A DNA stretch of 64,000 nucleotides from Bretschneidera sinensis (lineage: Eukaryota > Streptophyta > Magnoliopsida > Brassicales > Akaniaceae), in the NCBI GenBank assembly GCA_023935145.1, contig CM043698.1, positions 67,879,501-67,943,500 on the forward strand, written 5' to 3'. Below the pieces are notes generated by a model that saw only the letters and a list, made by a program, of their open reading frames with translations, searched no databases and had not been told where the DNA came from. The position numbers were made by a program, and so were the translations under genes. The first letter of the stretch is position 1. The number at the start of each line of letters is the position of its first letter. Positions 24,376 through 36,017 of the stretch are shown here, one piece after another.

Positions 24376-24560
24376 ACGTCCTATGGCATCAATGTAAGTC
24401 TCTTATTCACTCATCTCTCCTACCGTCTAAGGAGCTGCTTCATCTGCAAACCCTATCTTGAAGATGGTCCGACCAGCCTTCTTTCCTGGTCTCTTGTGAG
24501 TTGATAGTCCTTCCGACTCCCTGCATCATCCTCTTTTAGTTCAGCCTCCTCATGAGTGTC

Positions 24561-26045
24561 CTAAGCTTGGCATTCATCAATGGGCTCTATCTGGTCCAAA
24601 CCTTCTTGCCTTCCTTGCTCTACCTGAACTGAATTCTCCTTGATGCAATGCTCCACAAATTCTGAACTGGTTTGCTCACTAGCCTCTGCAGGGTTAGTTT
24701 TCTCCAAATAGAGAAATAAAAATTCATTAAAAATAACATCCCTACTTATTATGAGTCTCAATCCTTCTTGTTCTAAGGACCACAACCTATACCCCTTAGC
24801 CCTTTCCCCATATCCTAAAAATACATATTTTCTAGATTCTGGGCTAAGTCTATCATCCTTTTATTGTGCATATGCAGCACACCTAAAAGTCCTAAGGTTG
24901 TCCAACTCAGGGGGTTTTCCACTCCACATCTCCTCGGGAGTCTTATGGTACATAACCCTAGAGGGTGATCTATTAACCAAATACGCAGTAGTAGACACCG
25001 CTTCCCCCCAAAAACATTTGACTACTCCGAATTCATCTAACATGCACCTAACCTTTTCCATAAGGGTCTTATTCATCCTCTCAGTAACTTTAATTTGCTG
25101 AGGGGTTTTCACAACCATTCTATGTCTTAGAATGCCATTTAACCTACAGAATTGATCAAGTTCTTGGTTAAAAATTTCTAAGCCATTATCAGTTCTTATC
25201 CCCTTAACTATCATGCCCCTTTGAGTCTCCACTAGCTTTTTCCACACCACTAATTTATTCAAAGCATCTGATTTATTTCTAACCAAATAAACCCAAACCT
25301 TTCTTGAATAATCATCAATTAAAGATAGAAAGTAAAAGTTACCTCCGTATGTTGGTGTTCTTGCTGGTCCCCAAAAGTTCGCATGAATGTAGTCAAGAAT
25401 ACCCTTAAACTTGTGCACTCTGGTGTTGAAGCTGACCCGATGTTGCTGCCCAAGAACACAGCTCTTGCAGAAATTGAGTTTCTCTACCTTGTCACCATCA
25501 AGTAATCCATTCTTGCTAAGAAGTTGCAGGCCCTCTTCACTCATATGTCCCAAGCGAGTGTGCCAAAAGGCTGCCTTCTCCATCTCAGCCATGAAGCTTA
25601 TTGCTTGATCTTTAATGTCAGTGTCTCTGATCATCTCTTAGAGACCATCCTTCATTGCTGCTTTGATCACTACCAAAGATCCCTTGGCTACATTGATCTT
25701 TCCTCCCTCTATCTTGCATGTGTATCCCATGGAATCCAGCTGCCCGAATAAGATCAAATTCCTCCTCAAATCCATGAGATATCTCACATCTTTCAGCAGC
25801 CTTGTCATTCCATCAAACATCCTTACTTGGATGTCTCCTGTGCCCCTCACTTGGTGAAAAATATCATTCCCCAAGAAAACTCTTTCATCACTGGTTTCTT
25901 TGAAATTCTTGAACTAATCTTGGTGAGGGCACATATGATGAGTGCACCCGGTATCCAAGATCCATTTCCCGCTGCCTTCTTGCCCCTTGCTCACATCCAA
26001 GCACACAACAAGAACATCATCATCTTTCTGTTCTGTTTTGGCAAC
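24561..26045 (-). pseudogene. Copia-1 protease and integrase
   Basis: Minus strand. Protease remnants lie near 26040-25880. GDIQVRMFDGMTRLLKDV follows at 25874-25638, then the frame at 25634-24861 with the GAG-pre-integrase domain (FWHTRLGHMSEEGLQLL, NFCKSCVLGQQHRVSF). The core shows D in HANFWGPA changed to N at the first catalytic site, D in IRTDNGLEIF and E in KVTERMNKTLMEKV. A linker with EKTNPAEASEQT follows. Because the DLWGPA aspartate is replaced, even the integrase core is impaired. Confidence 0.85.
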
Positions 26046-26051
26046 CGAAGC

Positions 26052-26865
26052 CTATCTATTATTGGTATGGCTTCTTCCCTCATTCCTCATCTTCTCCTTG
26101 TAATCTTTCTTGACATAACCTTCCTTATGGTAGTAGTAACAGTTCTTCCCTCCAAATCTCAGTTTGGAATGCATTCTCCCATTGCTTTCTCCTCTACCTC
26201 TGTCCCGGTAGTAGCCATGTATGTTGTTGTGCACTCTCTCGTGGCTCTTTCCTCTACCTCTTTTCCGGTAGTAGCCATGTATGTTGCTGTGCACTCTCCT
26301 ATGGCTCTCTCCTCTACCTCTGTCCCGATAGTAGCCAGGTATGTTGTTGTGCACTCTCCCATGGCACTCTCCTCTACCTCTGTCTCGGTAGTAGCCATGT
26401 ATGTTACTGTGCACTATCCCATGGCTCTCTCTTTTACCTCTATCCCGATAATAGTCATGTATGTTATTGCCATACCGAGTTGCTGGCCTTCTTCTAATGA
26501 ACAACCCTTCTCCACTTGATGCATTCCTCATCTTGGCATCAAGATCATCTCGCAACTCTTTATTAGGATCAAATTTAAAAGCAAAGATTTGTTTACGACG
26601 ATACCTCTTATTAGGGAGAGTCTTGGAAAGAAACAACTCATCTAGTTTTTTCCAAATTGTAGCTGAATCTTCCAAGTCTCTGCACTCCCTTGTGACATTA
26701 TCTAACAAGTTGCAGCTGGTCCTTCGTGGTACTTGCTGGAAAAGCGTCATCTCCTCCAATCGCCAAGTCCACTTTCTATTGCATAAGAACAGCCTTGATC
26801 TTCCGCTTCCATAGGGAAAAATCTCCCTTTCCATCAAACTTCTTAATACCAAAATTTGAACCCAT
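26052..26865 (-). pseudogene. Copia-1 gag with expanded 20-residue repeat
   Basis: Minus strand. The expected gag start at 26865 is followed by a frameshifted N-terminus, then VTRECRDLEDSATIWKKL, FAFKFDPNKE, and directly the ASSGEG segment, so about 62 codons of the gag domain seen in copia-3 are missing. Five copies of a 20-residue Tyr/Arg/Gly-rich repeat (GYYRDRGRGESHGRVHSNI type) follow. The zinc knuckle reads CYYYHKEGYVKKDY, where three of the four CCHC ligands have become Tyr. Gag is therefore unlikely to bind RNA normally. Confidence 0.85.
26161..26460 (-). repeat. 60-bp coding minisatellite in copia-1 gag
   Basis: Five tandem 60-bp units in exact register, each encoding the 20-residue repeat of gag. 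Copia-2 carries three units at 56041-56220 and copia-3 one at about 62530-62580. Confidence 0.93.
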
Positions 26866-27194
26866 CTTGAGGAGAAGATCCCTTGATTTATGCAGCACCC
26901 ACAAATGTTTTCCAACTTCTTCTAAACCTTAAGAACACAAATTGAAGATTGATCTCAATACCGTTCTTGAATCAACCTCAAGAACACGATCAGATCTTGA
27001 TATTTACTCCGTTCTTGAATCACCCTCAAGAACACGATCAGATATTGATCTTAACTCCATCATTGATTCACCTCAAGAACACGATCAGATATAGATCTTT
27101 ACTCCATTCTTGAATCACCCAAGAAGTTGACCTTCGATTCTTGGAGTCTTAACTCCGTCACATTCTGTTCTTGCTCTGACACCCAGCTGTGCAA

Positions 27195-27237
27195 GCTCTG
27201 ATACCACTACTCTGGTATCTCCTCTAGCTCGATACCA
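27195..27237 (-). other. Iterated primer-binding sites of copia-1
   Basis: Read on the minus strand, TGGTATCAGAGC (27195-27206) matches the initiator tRNA-Met primer site. The copy next to the LTR (27227-27237) has lost one base. A third, weaker match lies near 27170-27182. The site next to the LTR is the one expected to be used, so the better copy is displaced by about 30 bases. Confidence 0.75.
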
Positions 27238-27238
27238 C

Positions 27239-28208
27239 TGTTGGAAATCACCTTGACAAGATGCCCAGGTGGTGATCCTCCAAACACCCAAGTCTAGAAT
27301 GACTTGTAAAGAAAAGAAACAACAACCAAAGCAAGAAAGAAGACAAGCAATTGCTATCGAGGTTCAGCAATAGCCTACGTCCCCATGAGTTCCTCCAAAC
27401 TCTCTGCACTAAATCAATAGTTCTTACAATCGCAACAACCCCTCTCCAAGAATCCACAAGTTCTTGAAGAAACAATGAAGAGAACAAGAAAGTGATAAGG
27501 TCTTGAGGTACCCTGGAACTTTCCCCCTTGGAAATTCCACTTACAAGTCCCTTGAATCCCCTTTCTATACTAATCTCTCTCTTTACAACCAGCCTCTCCA
27601 ATGAGTCCCTCTTATATATATGTGCCTTTGCACTCTCATAAAATTCTCTCATTCACATGTTCTGTCACAATTGTTGTTGAGAAAGAAGCTAGGTGACCCT
27701 TTATATAGTGCACCAACTTCTTGACCAATCTTGAGTGTCATTCTCCACCCTTAGATTGTGATGACCAATCAACCATGGCCCTCCATCAATCCTAAGTGAT
27801 GCTGTGTATTTTAACCTTGCACTCACACATTTAATAAGAGGTTGAAGCAAGTTAATCATGTGAGCAAAGCGCCTAGGCACTTAACAGGGCACGCTGCGGC
27901 GCTAGGCAAAACACCTTTTTCACCACTTTCTGGGCATCACGGCCTTGGTGAGGGAGAGGTACTGTGCTGCCTCCACTAAGACTTCCTCCTTGCTGGGCAT
28001 TGTAGCCTGGGAGGGGCAGGGCTATGGCGCACACTGAAGCTAGACCTCTTGATGCTGTGCACATTTCTTTGTCTTGCTGAATAGATGTGTGCACACACAT
28101 CCAAAGTGATACACACACTTGTGTGCACTCCTTTAACATGCTAAAAGTCATTCTTCAATCTCTTGTTTAAACCTTAAACAATGTTTAAACCTTAGACGAA
28201 TACCAACA
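27239..28208 (-). repeat. Copia-1 5' LTR
   Basis: The 5' LTR of the minus-strand element, 970 bp, with a minus-strand TATA box at 27699-27708. It is followed on its right by the AGATT target duplication. The two LTRs differ at scattered positions, so the insertion is not brand new. Confidence 0.92.
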
Positions 28209-28796
28209 AGATTCTTCGTAACTCTCATGCAATTGTGTTCATTTTGTAATGTCTTCTCCATAAATTTCCTTCTATCAGGAGTCATAGATGCATGAATTCT
28301 CCAAGGATAGTTCTCAACTCTGCATTATGCATGTATCCCCTTGTGTCATTGAAGGGTTCTTAAAGTTGCACCCACCTCGCACCTCATAATCAACTAACAC
28401 TTCCCTAAAGTGGACCACATTGGTAAATACATGTCCAATCTCAAATTCAGTTTTCCCATCATCTCCAGGCTTAAATTTTTTTTACCCAAACTACTAATAA
28501 GCCCAAAATCCCTAGTTCTTTTAGTTCTACCTCTGTCTTCTAGCTCATCATCACTATAAACATCACCCGATTCATCTGGGCCAGGATCATCTAGCCTATG
28601 CTCTAAAGCTGGCTAATTGTTAACATCACGTTCTCTTTCTCTGTCTTTATCTTCATAAGAAGCGTAATTCACACCCTCCATCCAGTCCCCATCAAACACT
28701 AAAAAAAATATTCTCATCTTTTGAATCAACTACATAGTCTTCATCATCATCTTCCTCATCATTACCCTCTTCATTTTCATCATTTTGTACTCCTTC

Positions 28797-28945
28797 AGTG
28801 GTCCCTCTATGTTCAACTTCTTCATTTCCATCATTCTATATTTCATAAGTGGTCCCTCTATCTTCAATTTCTTCACTTTCTTCAATATCTACTTATCAGT
28901 GGTCCCCTTATCTTCAACCTCTTCATTTTCTACTCCATCCTTTCC
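28797..28945. repeat. 51-bp coding minisatellite in MULE-1
   Basis: About three units starting 'agtggtccctctat' with period 50-51 (28797, 28848, 28898). It encodes an acidic/lysine-rich stretch on the minus strand. Confidence 0.8.
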
Positions 28946-29120
28946 CCCACCTTCAACATATCCATTTCCATCATTCTCAACACCACTAGTAATCCCCACA
29001 GTTTCACCAACTTTTGTTATATCAAACTATAGACTCCCATATTCTCTCAAAAATTCATCATCATCAAACCATTTAGTTTCTAAACCCTTAATTGTCCTAC
29101 CACCATCATCATTACCATTT

Positions 29121-29305
29121 TCATTATTGTTTTGAATAATTTCACCATCACCCAGATTAGTTTCAACCCCTACATTTGCATTGTTGTTTTGATCATTTTC
29201 ACCATCACCCATATTAGTTTCAACCCCTATATTTGCATTAGTGTTTTGATTATTTTCACCATCACCCAGATTAGTCTCAATCCCTACATTTCCATTATTG
29301 TTTTC
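29121..29305. repeat. 57-bp coding minisatellite in MULE-1
   Basis: Three units with period 57, marked by 'caccatcaccc' at 29143, 29200 and 29257. The minus strand reads an Asn-rich, Gly-Asp-Gly-Glu repeat of 19 residues. Confidence 0.9.
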
Positions 29306-29500
29306 AATGTCAGATTCATCATAATCATCTATATTATTTTGTACGTATGGTTTCAGTCCTACAACTGCAATAGGGTCTAACTATGGTACTTCTTCAATGT
29401 ATAAAGAGCATAAACCAAAATCTCTATAATATCTAAACACATCTTGCAGATCACCATCAGATTCTATAAGTCTACTAGAACTTGATGTGATCTTTAGAAT

Positions 29501-30179
29501 TGTAAACTTCACATTGAAATTACTGAATATGTCTTCCAGCAAATTAAGGTAGAGGTAGCTTCAAGAATCCACAAACATTTCACCACAGGGGTCTATATCA
29601 TCTCCAATGTAAAAAAAAAGAAAAAAAAAAAACTTAAATTCGTCATACATTGTGTTATGTAAAAGCAAATGAAGCAAATTAAGGTTTATATGATTCACAG
29701 TCTCAAAATGTAAAACTGGTTTTTAGAACAAGGGTTATTGTTTTCACAATCACAAGAGAGTGAAATTAAATGAAAATAGATGCAATATGACTCACCACTT
29801 TCTGAACTTCGACACTAAACTTCAAATAGTTTCGATTAGTGACAACGAATGGGTAAGCAGTTTGATGAAAATGCTAACGATCTGAAATGAGTACGAAATT
29901 TGGGGAAAATGAACTAAATTGTCAGTGATACAAGAGTTGAAATTAAATGAAAATAAACTCAATGTGACTTACCACTGTTTGAACTTCAACACTAAACTTT
30001 AAAATGATTCGATTAATAAAGGCGAACTTTTGGGGAAAATGGAAATTATCTCAAATGTGTTAGAAATTTGGGATTTTGGGTTCGTAAACTGTAAGAACTG
30101 GTATGTAAATAAGTCTTTGCATATGGAAAAGAGAGAGTGACAGAGAGGGGGAGTGAGAAGAGAGATGAGAGAGAATACT
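29501..30179. other. Upstream flank of MULE-1 with a 178-bp duplication
   Basis: No supported gene. A segment with 'gaaattaaatgaaaata' at 29762 recurs at 29940, about 178 bp apart, with moderate divergence. Minus-strand Met codons occur but no extended frame. The stretch should contain the MULE-1 terminal inverted repeat, but I could not match one because the other end is missing. Confidence 0.55.
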
Positions 30180-31327
30180 TGCAAACCGAGGTACAAACCC
30201 AAGAGGGGCAGTGAATTGGGTTTTAAAAACTTTTTGCTAATTAATTCACAAGTTTTTAACAGCTCAACAAGCAAGGCACACGGTCAAATAATATACTTGA
30301 AAATAAACGAGTTGAGGAAAAGAATATGCAAACTCCGTTTATAGTGGTTCGGCAATATTGGAATCTCTCGGACCCTACATCAACTCTCTTCAAGGAACTT
30401 ACTTGAAGTAATCCACTAATTGTAGTTGAGCAACTTCACAGGTGATAAGCAAACCTTACAAACAATCTCTTCCACAAGGAAGTTAATACGAAGTGTTTAA
30501 TCCTAAACACTCTAAGAGTTACAACTCTTTATAGTGAATGGTACTAAATGTAAAAGAATGGTAAAGAGATAGCAATGAATGCTTTACAACAAGAAGATTA
30601 TCTCTTTTTCAAGAAAAAGCTTAAAGAATGGCTCACAATGAATTTATCAAGGCTTTTGAGAGTATTAATGAGCTATAAGACCAATTGAATGTTCTATTTG
30701 TTTTTCTTTAAATGCTTATTGAAGAGAATTTTTATAGCCTTCGACTTATATGACCGTTAGACACTGATTTGGTAGGTTTGGAGCATTAAATGCTCAAGTC
30801 TCGTGTCTCAAATGATCATATTTTCAAATTGCCTGTCGACTGGGTCCTTCTACCAGTCGATTGAGTTAAGTGAAAAAAATTCATTTTTAGGCTAAGGGAG
30901 AGTACCAGTCGACTGGGTTATAGGTCCAGTTGACTGGGTCCAATTACTAGTCAACTAGGAACTTATTGTCCCTTTTAACAATTGACTAGTTCAGAGACCT
31001 AGTCGATTGGGTTGTCCAAAAACCTAGTTTTTTACGTTTTTAAAACATATTTTGACTTAGAAACATTTTTTGTATTTGGTTTTGTCAAAACCTTTTGCAA
31101 CATGAGCCATAGTTCAAGCTAGGTAACTGAAAATAGAGATTTACAATGTGATTCAATTACTTTAGAGCTTATTCTAGATCTTATGTCTTTTTTTTGATAT
31201 TTGAACATGTTGTTTTCTTGCGTCTTGTTTCGGTATTGAATACTTTTATCGCTTAAGCACTTAGATAAAATTGTTAGTGCAATTTAAGTAGTGTTTTGTC
31301 ATTATTAAAATCAAATACGGGTCAACA
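30180..31327 (-). repeat. Sirevirus-like 3' LTR
   Basis: 1148 bp, starting TGCAAACCGAGG and ending GGGTCAACA on the plus strand. On the minus strand it opens with TGTTGACCCG, carries seven CCAGTCGACTGG-type palindromes (30831-31010), then a TATA-like TATAAAAATTC near 30727-30740. The matching LTR at 44771 is cut before its U3 end. Confidence 0.9.
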
Positions 31328-31341
31328 ATCTCCCCATTTTT
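31328..31341 (-). other. Polypurine tract of the Sirevirus-like element
   Basis: On the minus strand AAAAATGGGGAGAT directly precedes the 3' LTR. A G-rich tract in this place primes plus-strand DNA and is typical for Sireviruses. The preceding text encodes nothing in this copy. Confidence 0.8.
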
Positions 31342-32099
31342 GATGATGACAAAACCATAAAAAGAAAAAACAGTTTAAAAAACTAAGTGTTGGTTTTTTG
31401 AAGAAATTTGGACAGAGTTTCCTCTGTTTTTATGATAAAAACCAACCTGCAAATATTCAATAACAATCTCAACCAAGCAATGCAAGACTATTATAAGTAT
31501 TTTAACATGTTTAGAGAAATGGTCCCCCTAAAACTATGCTCTATACCAGTTTACACAGATTTTTCTCTTTTTCTCCTCTGTTTTGACAACAGCAAAAAAA
31601 GGGGGGAATCCCAAAAAATAAGCAATTAAAACACTATAGACAAGAAGATATGGTATAAACAAACTTAGCCACAAAAACTAATCATAAACCAGAGTTAGGA
31701 AGACCTCTTGAGAAGAATAAGAAGTTCATATAGAAGCTTGAAATAGTTAAAGCGTATGGATGAACTATAAGGGCTCAAACTATTCAACCATATAGCTAAA
31801 AGTAAATCACACACACAAGTAAAAAGCTATATAAATGAAGATAAGCATGCATATACAAATGATCCATACATAACTGAGCTTAAAGAAGCTGTCTGGGAAA
31901 GTCTGATACATATAAAGCAAATGATGTATGAAAAAACAAATAATGTTCTTATTCCATAGAGCTAAAAAGTACATAACAAAGACAAATGAGAAGGACCGAT
32001 GACTCAACGAGTAAGGGAGTCAAAGCTATGTCAAAAAAGATCTCAAATCTCTACCAAAGAGCCTTCTGAGTGCTCTCGAAGTAACTTGAAATCATCCTG
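31342..32099. other. Spacer between the extra ORF and the 3' LTR
   Basis: About 750 bp of A-rich sequence with no supported gene, within the Sirevirus-like element. Short plus-strand frames here have no domain. Confidence 0.6.
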
Positions 32100-33324
32100 T
32101 TGGATGTTGATGTCGTGACGCATATGATCGATGTCGATCTGCACCATCTAGAAGCATTGGTCGACGGAAGAGCTCAAGCTCTGGAATCCGGACTGCATGG
32201 ACATCTGGAGGCTCGTTATCATCTGTAGTAAATCATCATGTCCAACCTGACTAGCAGTCAAGCCACCATGTATAATATACCGTGGACTAAGTGCATGCTC
32301 GTCAATGTCCATGTCAGTGGGAAAAGCTGCATCATTAGGCACATCGTCGTCCTCATTGCTGTCATCATCATCCTAGATCTGAATATTCTTCCCAACCTTG
32401 GAATGAACCATGCCATTCCGGATCGTGCACCCTATCTTCTTCAGTGAAGAGACATTGATGATGTTTTTAGGGCCGATGTCTTGAGCTTCAGAGGCAAGCA
32501 AGGGAACTTTGAAGTGTTGGAGGATCAAGGTGATAAGAATGCTATAAGGGAGGCACCCCAAGTCATGAGGCTCTCCATTGAGCATATTGGCCAACAAGAT
32601 GGGGTAGATATTGAAATGGTGTCCAGTTTTGAGACACCAAATTAATATTATGTCAATTTTTGCCATATAACCCCGACTCCCGAGTCGTGGGTGGATGGTC
32701 CAACTCATGACTAGGTTAAACAATTTTGAGTCAAGGGGCATATCACTACACTGATGAAATGTAGTGGGTCAAAAGACATAGTTAGGGTCTCCCCTAACTA
32801 TCTGATACGCCTCCTTGTAGTCAAAATTTTCTGGTCATCCATCCAGACTCTATGATATCCTAGCCATTAGGATTCTTAGCAAGTTGACCAATAGGTCAAT
32901 GTTGATCTCAAACTCTATACCCATCACACTAGTCTTAAATCTAAGAGCTAGGGGACTGGGTTTCACTATATTGGTATAAAATTGATGAATAAGGCGGGGG
33001 TAGTATTTGTGGTGGATATTAACAAGTGGTGTGAGGCCTATTGGCTCAAAAGCAGGAAGTATATCGAAGTTAGCATGATGAATAGAATCAAAATCTACGA
33101 ATCTACCCGTCATGATTTTTTTTATTTCTAATCACAATGTTATACCTGCTTTTGACGACAAGATTCCAGAACAGCGAGTCATCGAGCTCAGTCCTCGCTT
33201 GCTTGCTCGAGGAACCAACTATTCCTTTGCCTCCCGAGTCCGGTGCTGAGGAATTTTGTGATCTAGGCCTCGTAGGCGCGTGAGGTCCGATAACGGTTGT
33301 TTTGACTTGTATTCTCTCTGACAT
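32100..33324 (-). pseudogene. Extra 3' ORF of the Sirevirus-like element
   Basis: Minus strand. ATG at 33324 opens a Ser/Thr/Pro/Arg-rich N-terminus (HAPTRPRSQNSSAPDSGG). A run of T at 33115-33122 (A on the coding strand) causes a shift into the frame starting GRFVDFDSIHHANFDILP, then ARGFYTNIV-like text (YPRLIHQFYTNIVKPSP), GIEFEINIDLLVNLLRI, and, after stops, a segment ending in SLQMSMQSGFQSLSSSVDQ. This is the plant-retroelement ORF sometimes called env-like or aORF; its function is unknown. I see no membrane segment. At least three lesions break it. Confidence 0.7.
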
Positions 33325-33530
33325 TTTAGGAAATTTCAGTGGGTGAGAGATTTTTGGGAAAAAATATGAAGATTTAACTGGTAGAAGCTGAAAATGATGT
33401 GATTTGAGGGATGATTAAGGGTTCTATGGAGTAATTTCAAAAGTTTTAGGGCTAAAAGCAATGATTTTTTAGAGAGATAAAGCTAATGTTTTGCAAAAAT
33501 GGCGTGAAATTTGAAAAAAAAAAATGAAGC

Positions 33531-33542
33531 AACTATATATAG
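33531..33542 (-). promoter_or_regulatory. TATA-like box upstream of the extra ORF
   Basis: On the minus strand TTCTATATATAGTT lies about 210 bp upstream of the ATG at 33324 and directly downstream of the palindrome cluster. The 3' LTR shows the same order of palindromes then TATA. A separate promoter for the extra ORF is an inference. Confidence 0.5.
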
Positions 33543-33552
33543 AATCTTGATA

Positions 33553-33824
33553 CCAATCGATTGGGTCAGGGTACCAGTCGATTGGTAAAATTGGTAGAAA
33601 GACACCAGTCGACTGGATTGACCTTACTAGTTGATTGGGTTGTCCAAAAAAATTTCAAATTTTTGGCTCCAAACTTATCTTGTGATACCAGTCGATTGGA
33701 TCCTTGTACCAGTCAACTGGTAGAATGGACAGAAGTTACCAGTAGACTGGATGGTCCCAACTAGTCGACTGGGTAAATGGATAGAAAGATACCAGTCGAC
33801 TGAGTGATCTAACTAGTCGATTGG
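33553..33824. repeat. Cluster of 12-bp palindromes upstream of the extra ORF
   Basis: Ten matches to CCAGTCGACTGG and one- or two-base variants start at 33553, 33574, 33605, 33627, 33688, 33709, 33739, 33761, 33792 and 33813. Two are perfect dyads (CCAATCGATTGG, CCAGTCGACTGG). The same motif forms a cluster of seven in each LTR. The neighbouring phrase 'ttgggttgtccaaaaa' is also shared with the LTR. Confidence 0.9.
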
Positions 33825-34257
33825 GCCTTTAAAAAATCATAAAATTTTGCGCTCCAAGTAGGAATTTTGCAAGAAATGTTTTATCTATGTCATTTTGAGT
33901 GAGAGAAATATTAAATAGGAGTTAATACTCATTCACTTAATGATAAGTATGCACATGATGAATGTAGATACAATCAAACACACATATGTTCATAGTTTGT
34001 TAAACCCATTAATAGTTTTATTTTACAAAAGCTATCTTCATTCAAGAGCTTAGTAAGAATGTTAGCAATTTGATCTTCCGATGGAATGAATTCTAATCTA
34101 ATATCACCCTTTTGAGCATGATCTTTTATGAAGTTATGTTTTATTTCTATGTTTGGTTCTCGAATGTTGAATTGGGATTTTTTGTCAAGTTGATAGCACT
34201 AGTGTTATCACAATGAATTGGTATATTTTTAAAATTTATGCCATACTCTTCTAGTTG
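33825..34257. other. Spacer between RNase H and the palindrome cluster
   Basis: About 430 bp with the degraded end of pol on the minus strand and no independent gene. Confidence 0.55.
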
Positions 34258-35966
34258 CTATTTCATCCACAAAACTTGTGCACAACAACTTTTGACGGCC
34301 ACATATTCCGCTTCGGTGGTTAATAGTGCAATATAATTTTGTTTCTTAGAGAACCAATAGGTTAACATTGCACCTAAAAATTGGCATGTTTTACTAGTTC
34401 TCTTTCTATCTAGCCTATAACCTGCAAAATCAACATCAAAGTATCCAAAAAGCTCAAAAGTTGATTTTCTAGAATACCATAAAACTAAATTTTGAATGCC
34501 TTGTAAATATCTTAGGATTCTTTTTATGCAACTATATGTGATTCTTTGGATTAACTTGAAATCTAGCACATATGCACACACTAAACATTATATCGGGTCT
34601 ACTTGCAGTTAGATATAGTAAAGTTCCTATCATGCTTCTATAAGTTTTAGTATCTACACACTTACCTCCTTCATCTATGTCAAGTTTTGTAGAGGTGCTC
34701 ATAGGAGTGCCAATTTACTTTGAGCTCTCCTTTTCAAACCTCTTCAACAGGTCCTTGGCGTATTTTGATTGATTGATGAAGATGCCTCCTTTCAATTGTT
34801 TGATTTGTAGTCCAAGGAAGAAGGTATGCTCTCCCATCATGCTCATTTCAAATTCACCTTGCATACACTTAGAAAAATCTTGACATATGGATTCATTAGA
34901 AGCACCAAATATAATATCATCAATGTATATTTGGACTAATAATGTGTCATTTTTTTTGAGTTTTTGTAAAGACGGTTATATCTATCTTTCCTATTATAAA
35001 ACCATTTTCAAGTAAAAACTTACTTAGTCTTTCATACCATGCTCTTGGATCTTGCTTCAACCTAAAGAGAGCTCTAAAAAGCTTATAGACATGGTTTGGA
35101 AGATAAGATTTTCAAATCCAAGAGCTTGCTCAACATACACCTCTTCTTCTATAAAACCATTTAAAAAGGTACTTTTTATATCCATTTGAAATAGCTTAAA
35201 CTTATTAAAGCATGCAAAGCCTAACAACATACAGATGGCTTCTAATCTAGCTACAGGAGCATAAGTCTCATCAAAGTCTATTCTTTCTTCTTGATTGTAA
35301 CCCTTAGCCACTAGTCTAGCCCCTATTCCTAGTTACTATTCTATTTTCATCCATTTTATTTCTATATACTCATTTAGTTCCTATGATTGTATGATTGTTT
35401 GGTCTAGGAACTAGAGTCCATACTTTATTCTTTTCAAATCGATTTAATTCTTCTTGCATAGTATTTATCCAATCAACATCTTTTTCGGCTTCTACAAAAG
35501 TCTTAGGTTCTACTTGAGATAAATAAGCTACATAATTGCAAATATTTCTTATAGAGGCTCGAGTTCTTACCCCTTGTGCAGGATCACCAATCAATTGATT
35601 GATTGGATGATAATTCACATACCTCCAATCTTTGGGAAAACCATCCTCTTTTTGACTTATAGATGGTTGATCAAGATTGAGAGTATCTACCTCTTGACTT
35701 ATTCGAGGTTGGCTCTCATTCGGGTCAACAATGGAAGTAGGTGTATCCATTCTTGGAATAAAATCCGCATCATCATTAAAAGATACTACTCTACTACTAA
35801 TTGGGTAAGACTCATCAAAGGCAACATGTATGGATTCTTCAACCATTAGAATTATTTTGTTAAAGACTCTATAAACTTTATTAGAGATTGAATATCCTAA
35901 GAATATCCTTTCATCAGTCTTTGAGTCAAATTTACCTAAATTAGTTTTATTGTTATTTAGGATCAA
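34258..35966 (-). pseudogene. Sirevirus-like integrase end, reverse transcriptase and RNase H
   Basis: Minus strand, several frames. 35966-35370 reads the integrase C-terminal region (DERIFLGYSISNKVYRVFN) and the start of the RT (EELNRFEKNKVWTLVPRPNN). 35311-35057 continues with [25 protein letters not shown] and DIKSTFLNG. The catalytic box near 34915-34930 reads YIDD, preserved. 34581-34258 is RNase H with SKKQNYIALLTTEAEYVA. Frameshifts near 35340, 35090 and 34600 break the polyprotein. Confidence 0.87.
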
Positions 35967-36017
35967 GTATTTACAACCAAAAGCATGAAAATAAGAGATA
36001 TTAGGCTTTCTATCTTT

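Larger units (their letters stand above)
22311..28208 (-). mobile_element. Copia-1: Ty1/copia element, LTR-flanked, inserted in MULE-1
   Basis: The LTRs lie at 22311-23291 and 27239-28208, both starting TGTTGGAAATC and ending ACCAACA on the plus strand. The flanks carry AGATT at 22306-22310 and 28209-28213, a 5-bp target duplication. The internal part is on the minus strand, ordered gag, protease, integrase, RT remnant and RNase H remnant. It has in-frame deletions shared with copia-2, so it could not have moved by its own enzymes. Many stops and shifts are present. Confidence 0.93.
28209..29500 (-). pseudogene. MULE-1 transposase, N-terminal part
   Basis: Minus strand. The N-terminus is very acidic and Asn-rich, with two internal minisatellites (29121-29305 and 28797-28945), as usual before the MuDR domain. 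Further on it reads GDVYSDDELEDRGRTKRTRDFG and then YPWRIHASMTPDRRKFMEKTLQNEHNC, the zinc-binding MuDR-type N-terminal domain. The frame reaches the copia-1 border with RVTKNL and continues beyond it at 22310. It has several stops and is not functional. Confidence 0.78.

Noticed and set aside
29132..29380. Plus-strand Ile/Thr-rich frame
   Set aside because: Opposite-strand shadow of the MULE-1 57-bp repeat.
33553..33824. GTCGAC sites as cloning-vector remains
   Set aside because: The motif varies by substitution, lies within a native element and recurs in both LTRs.
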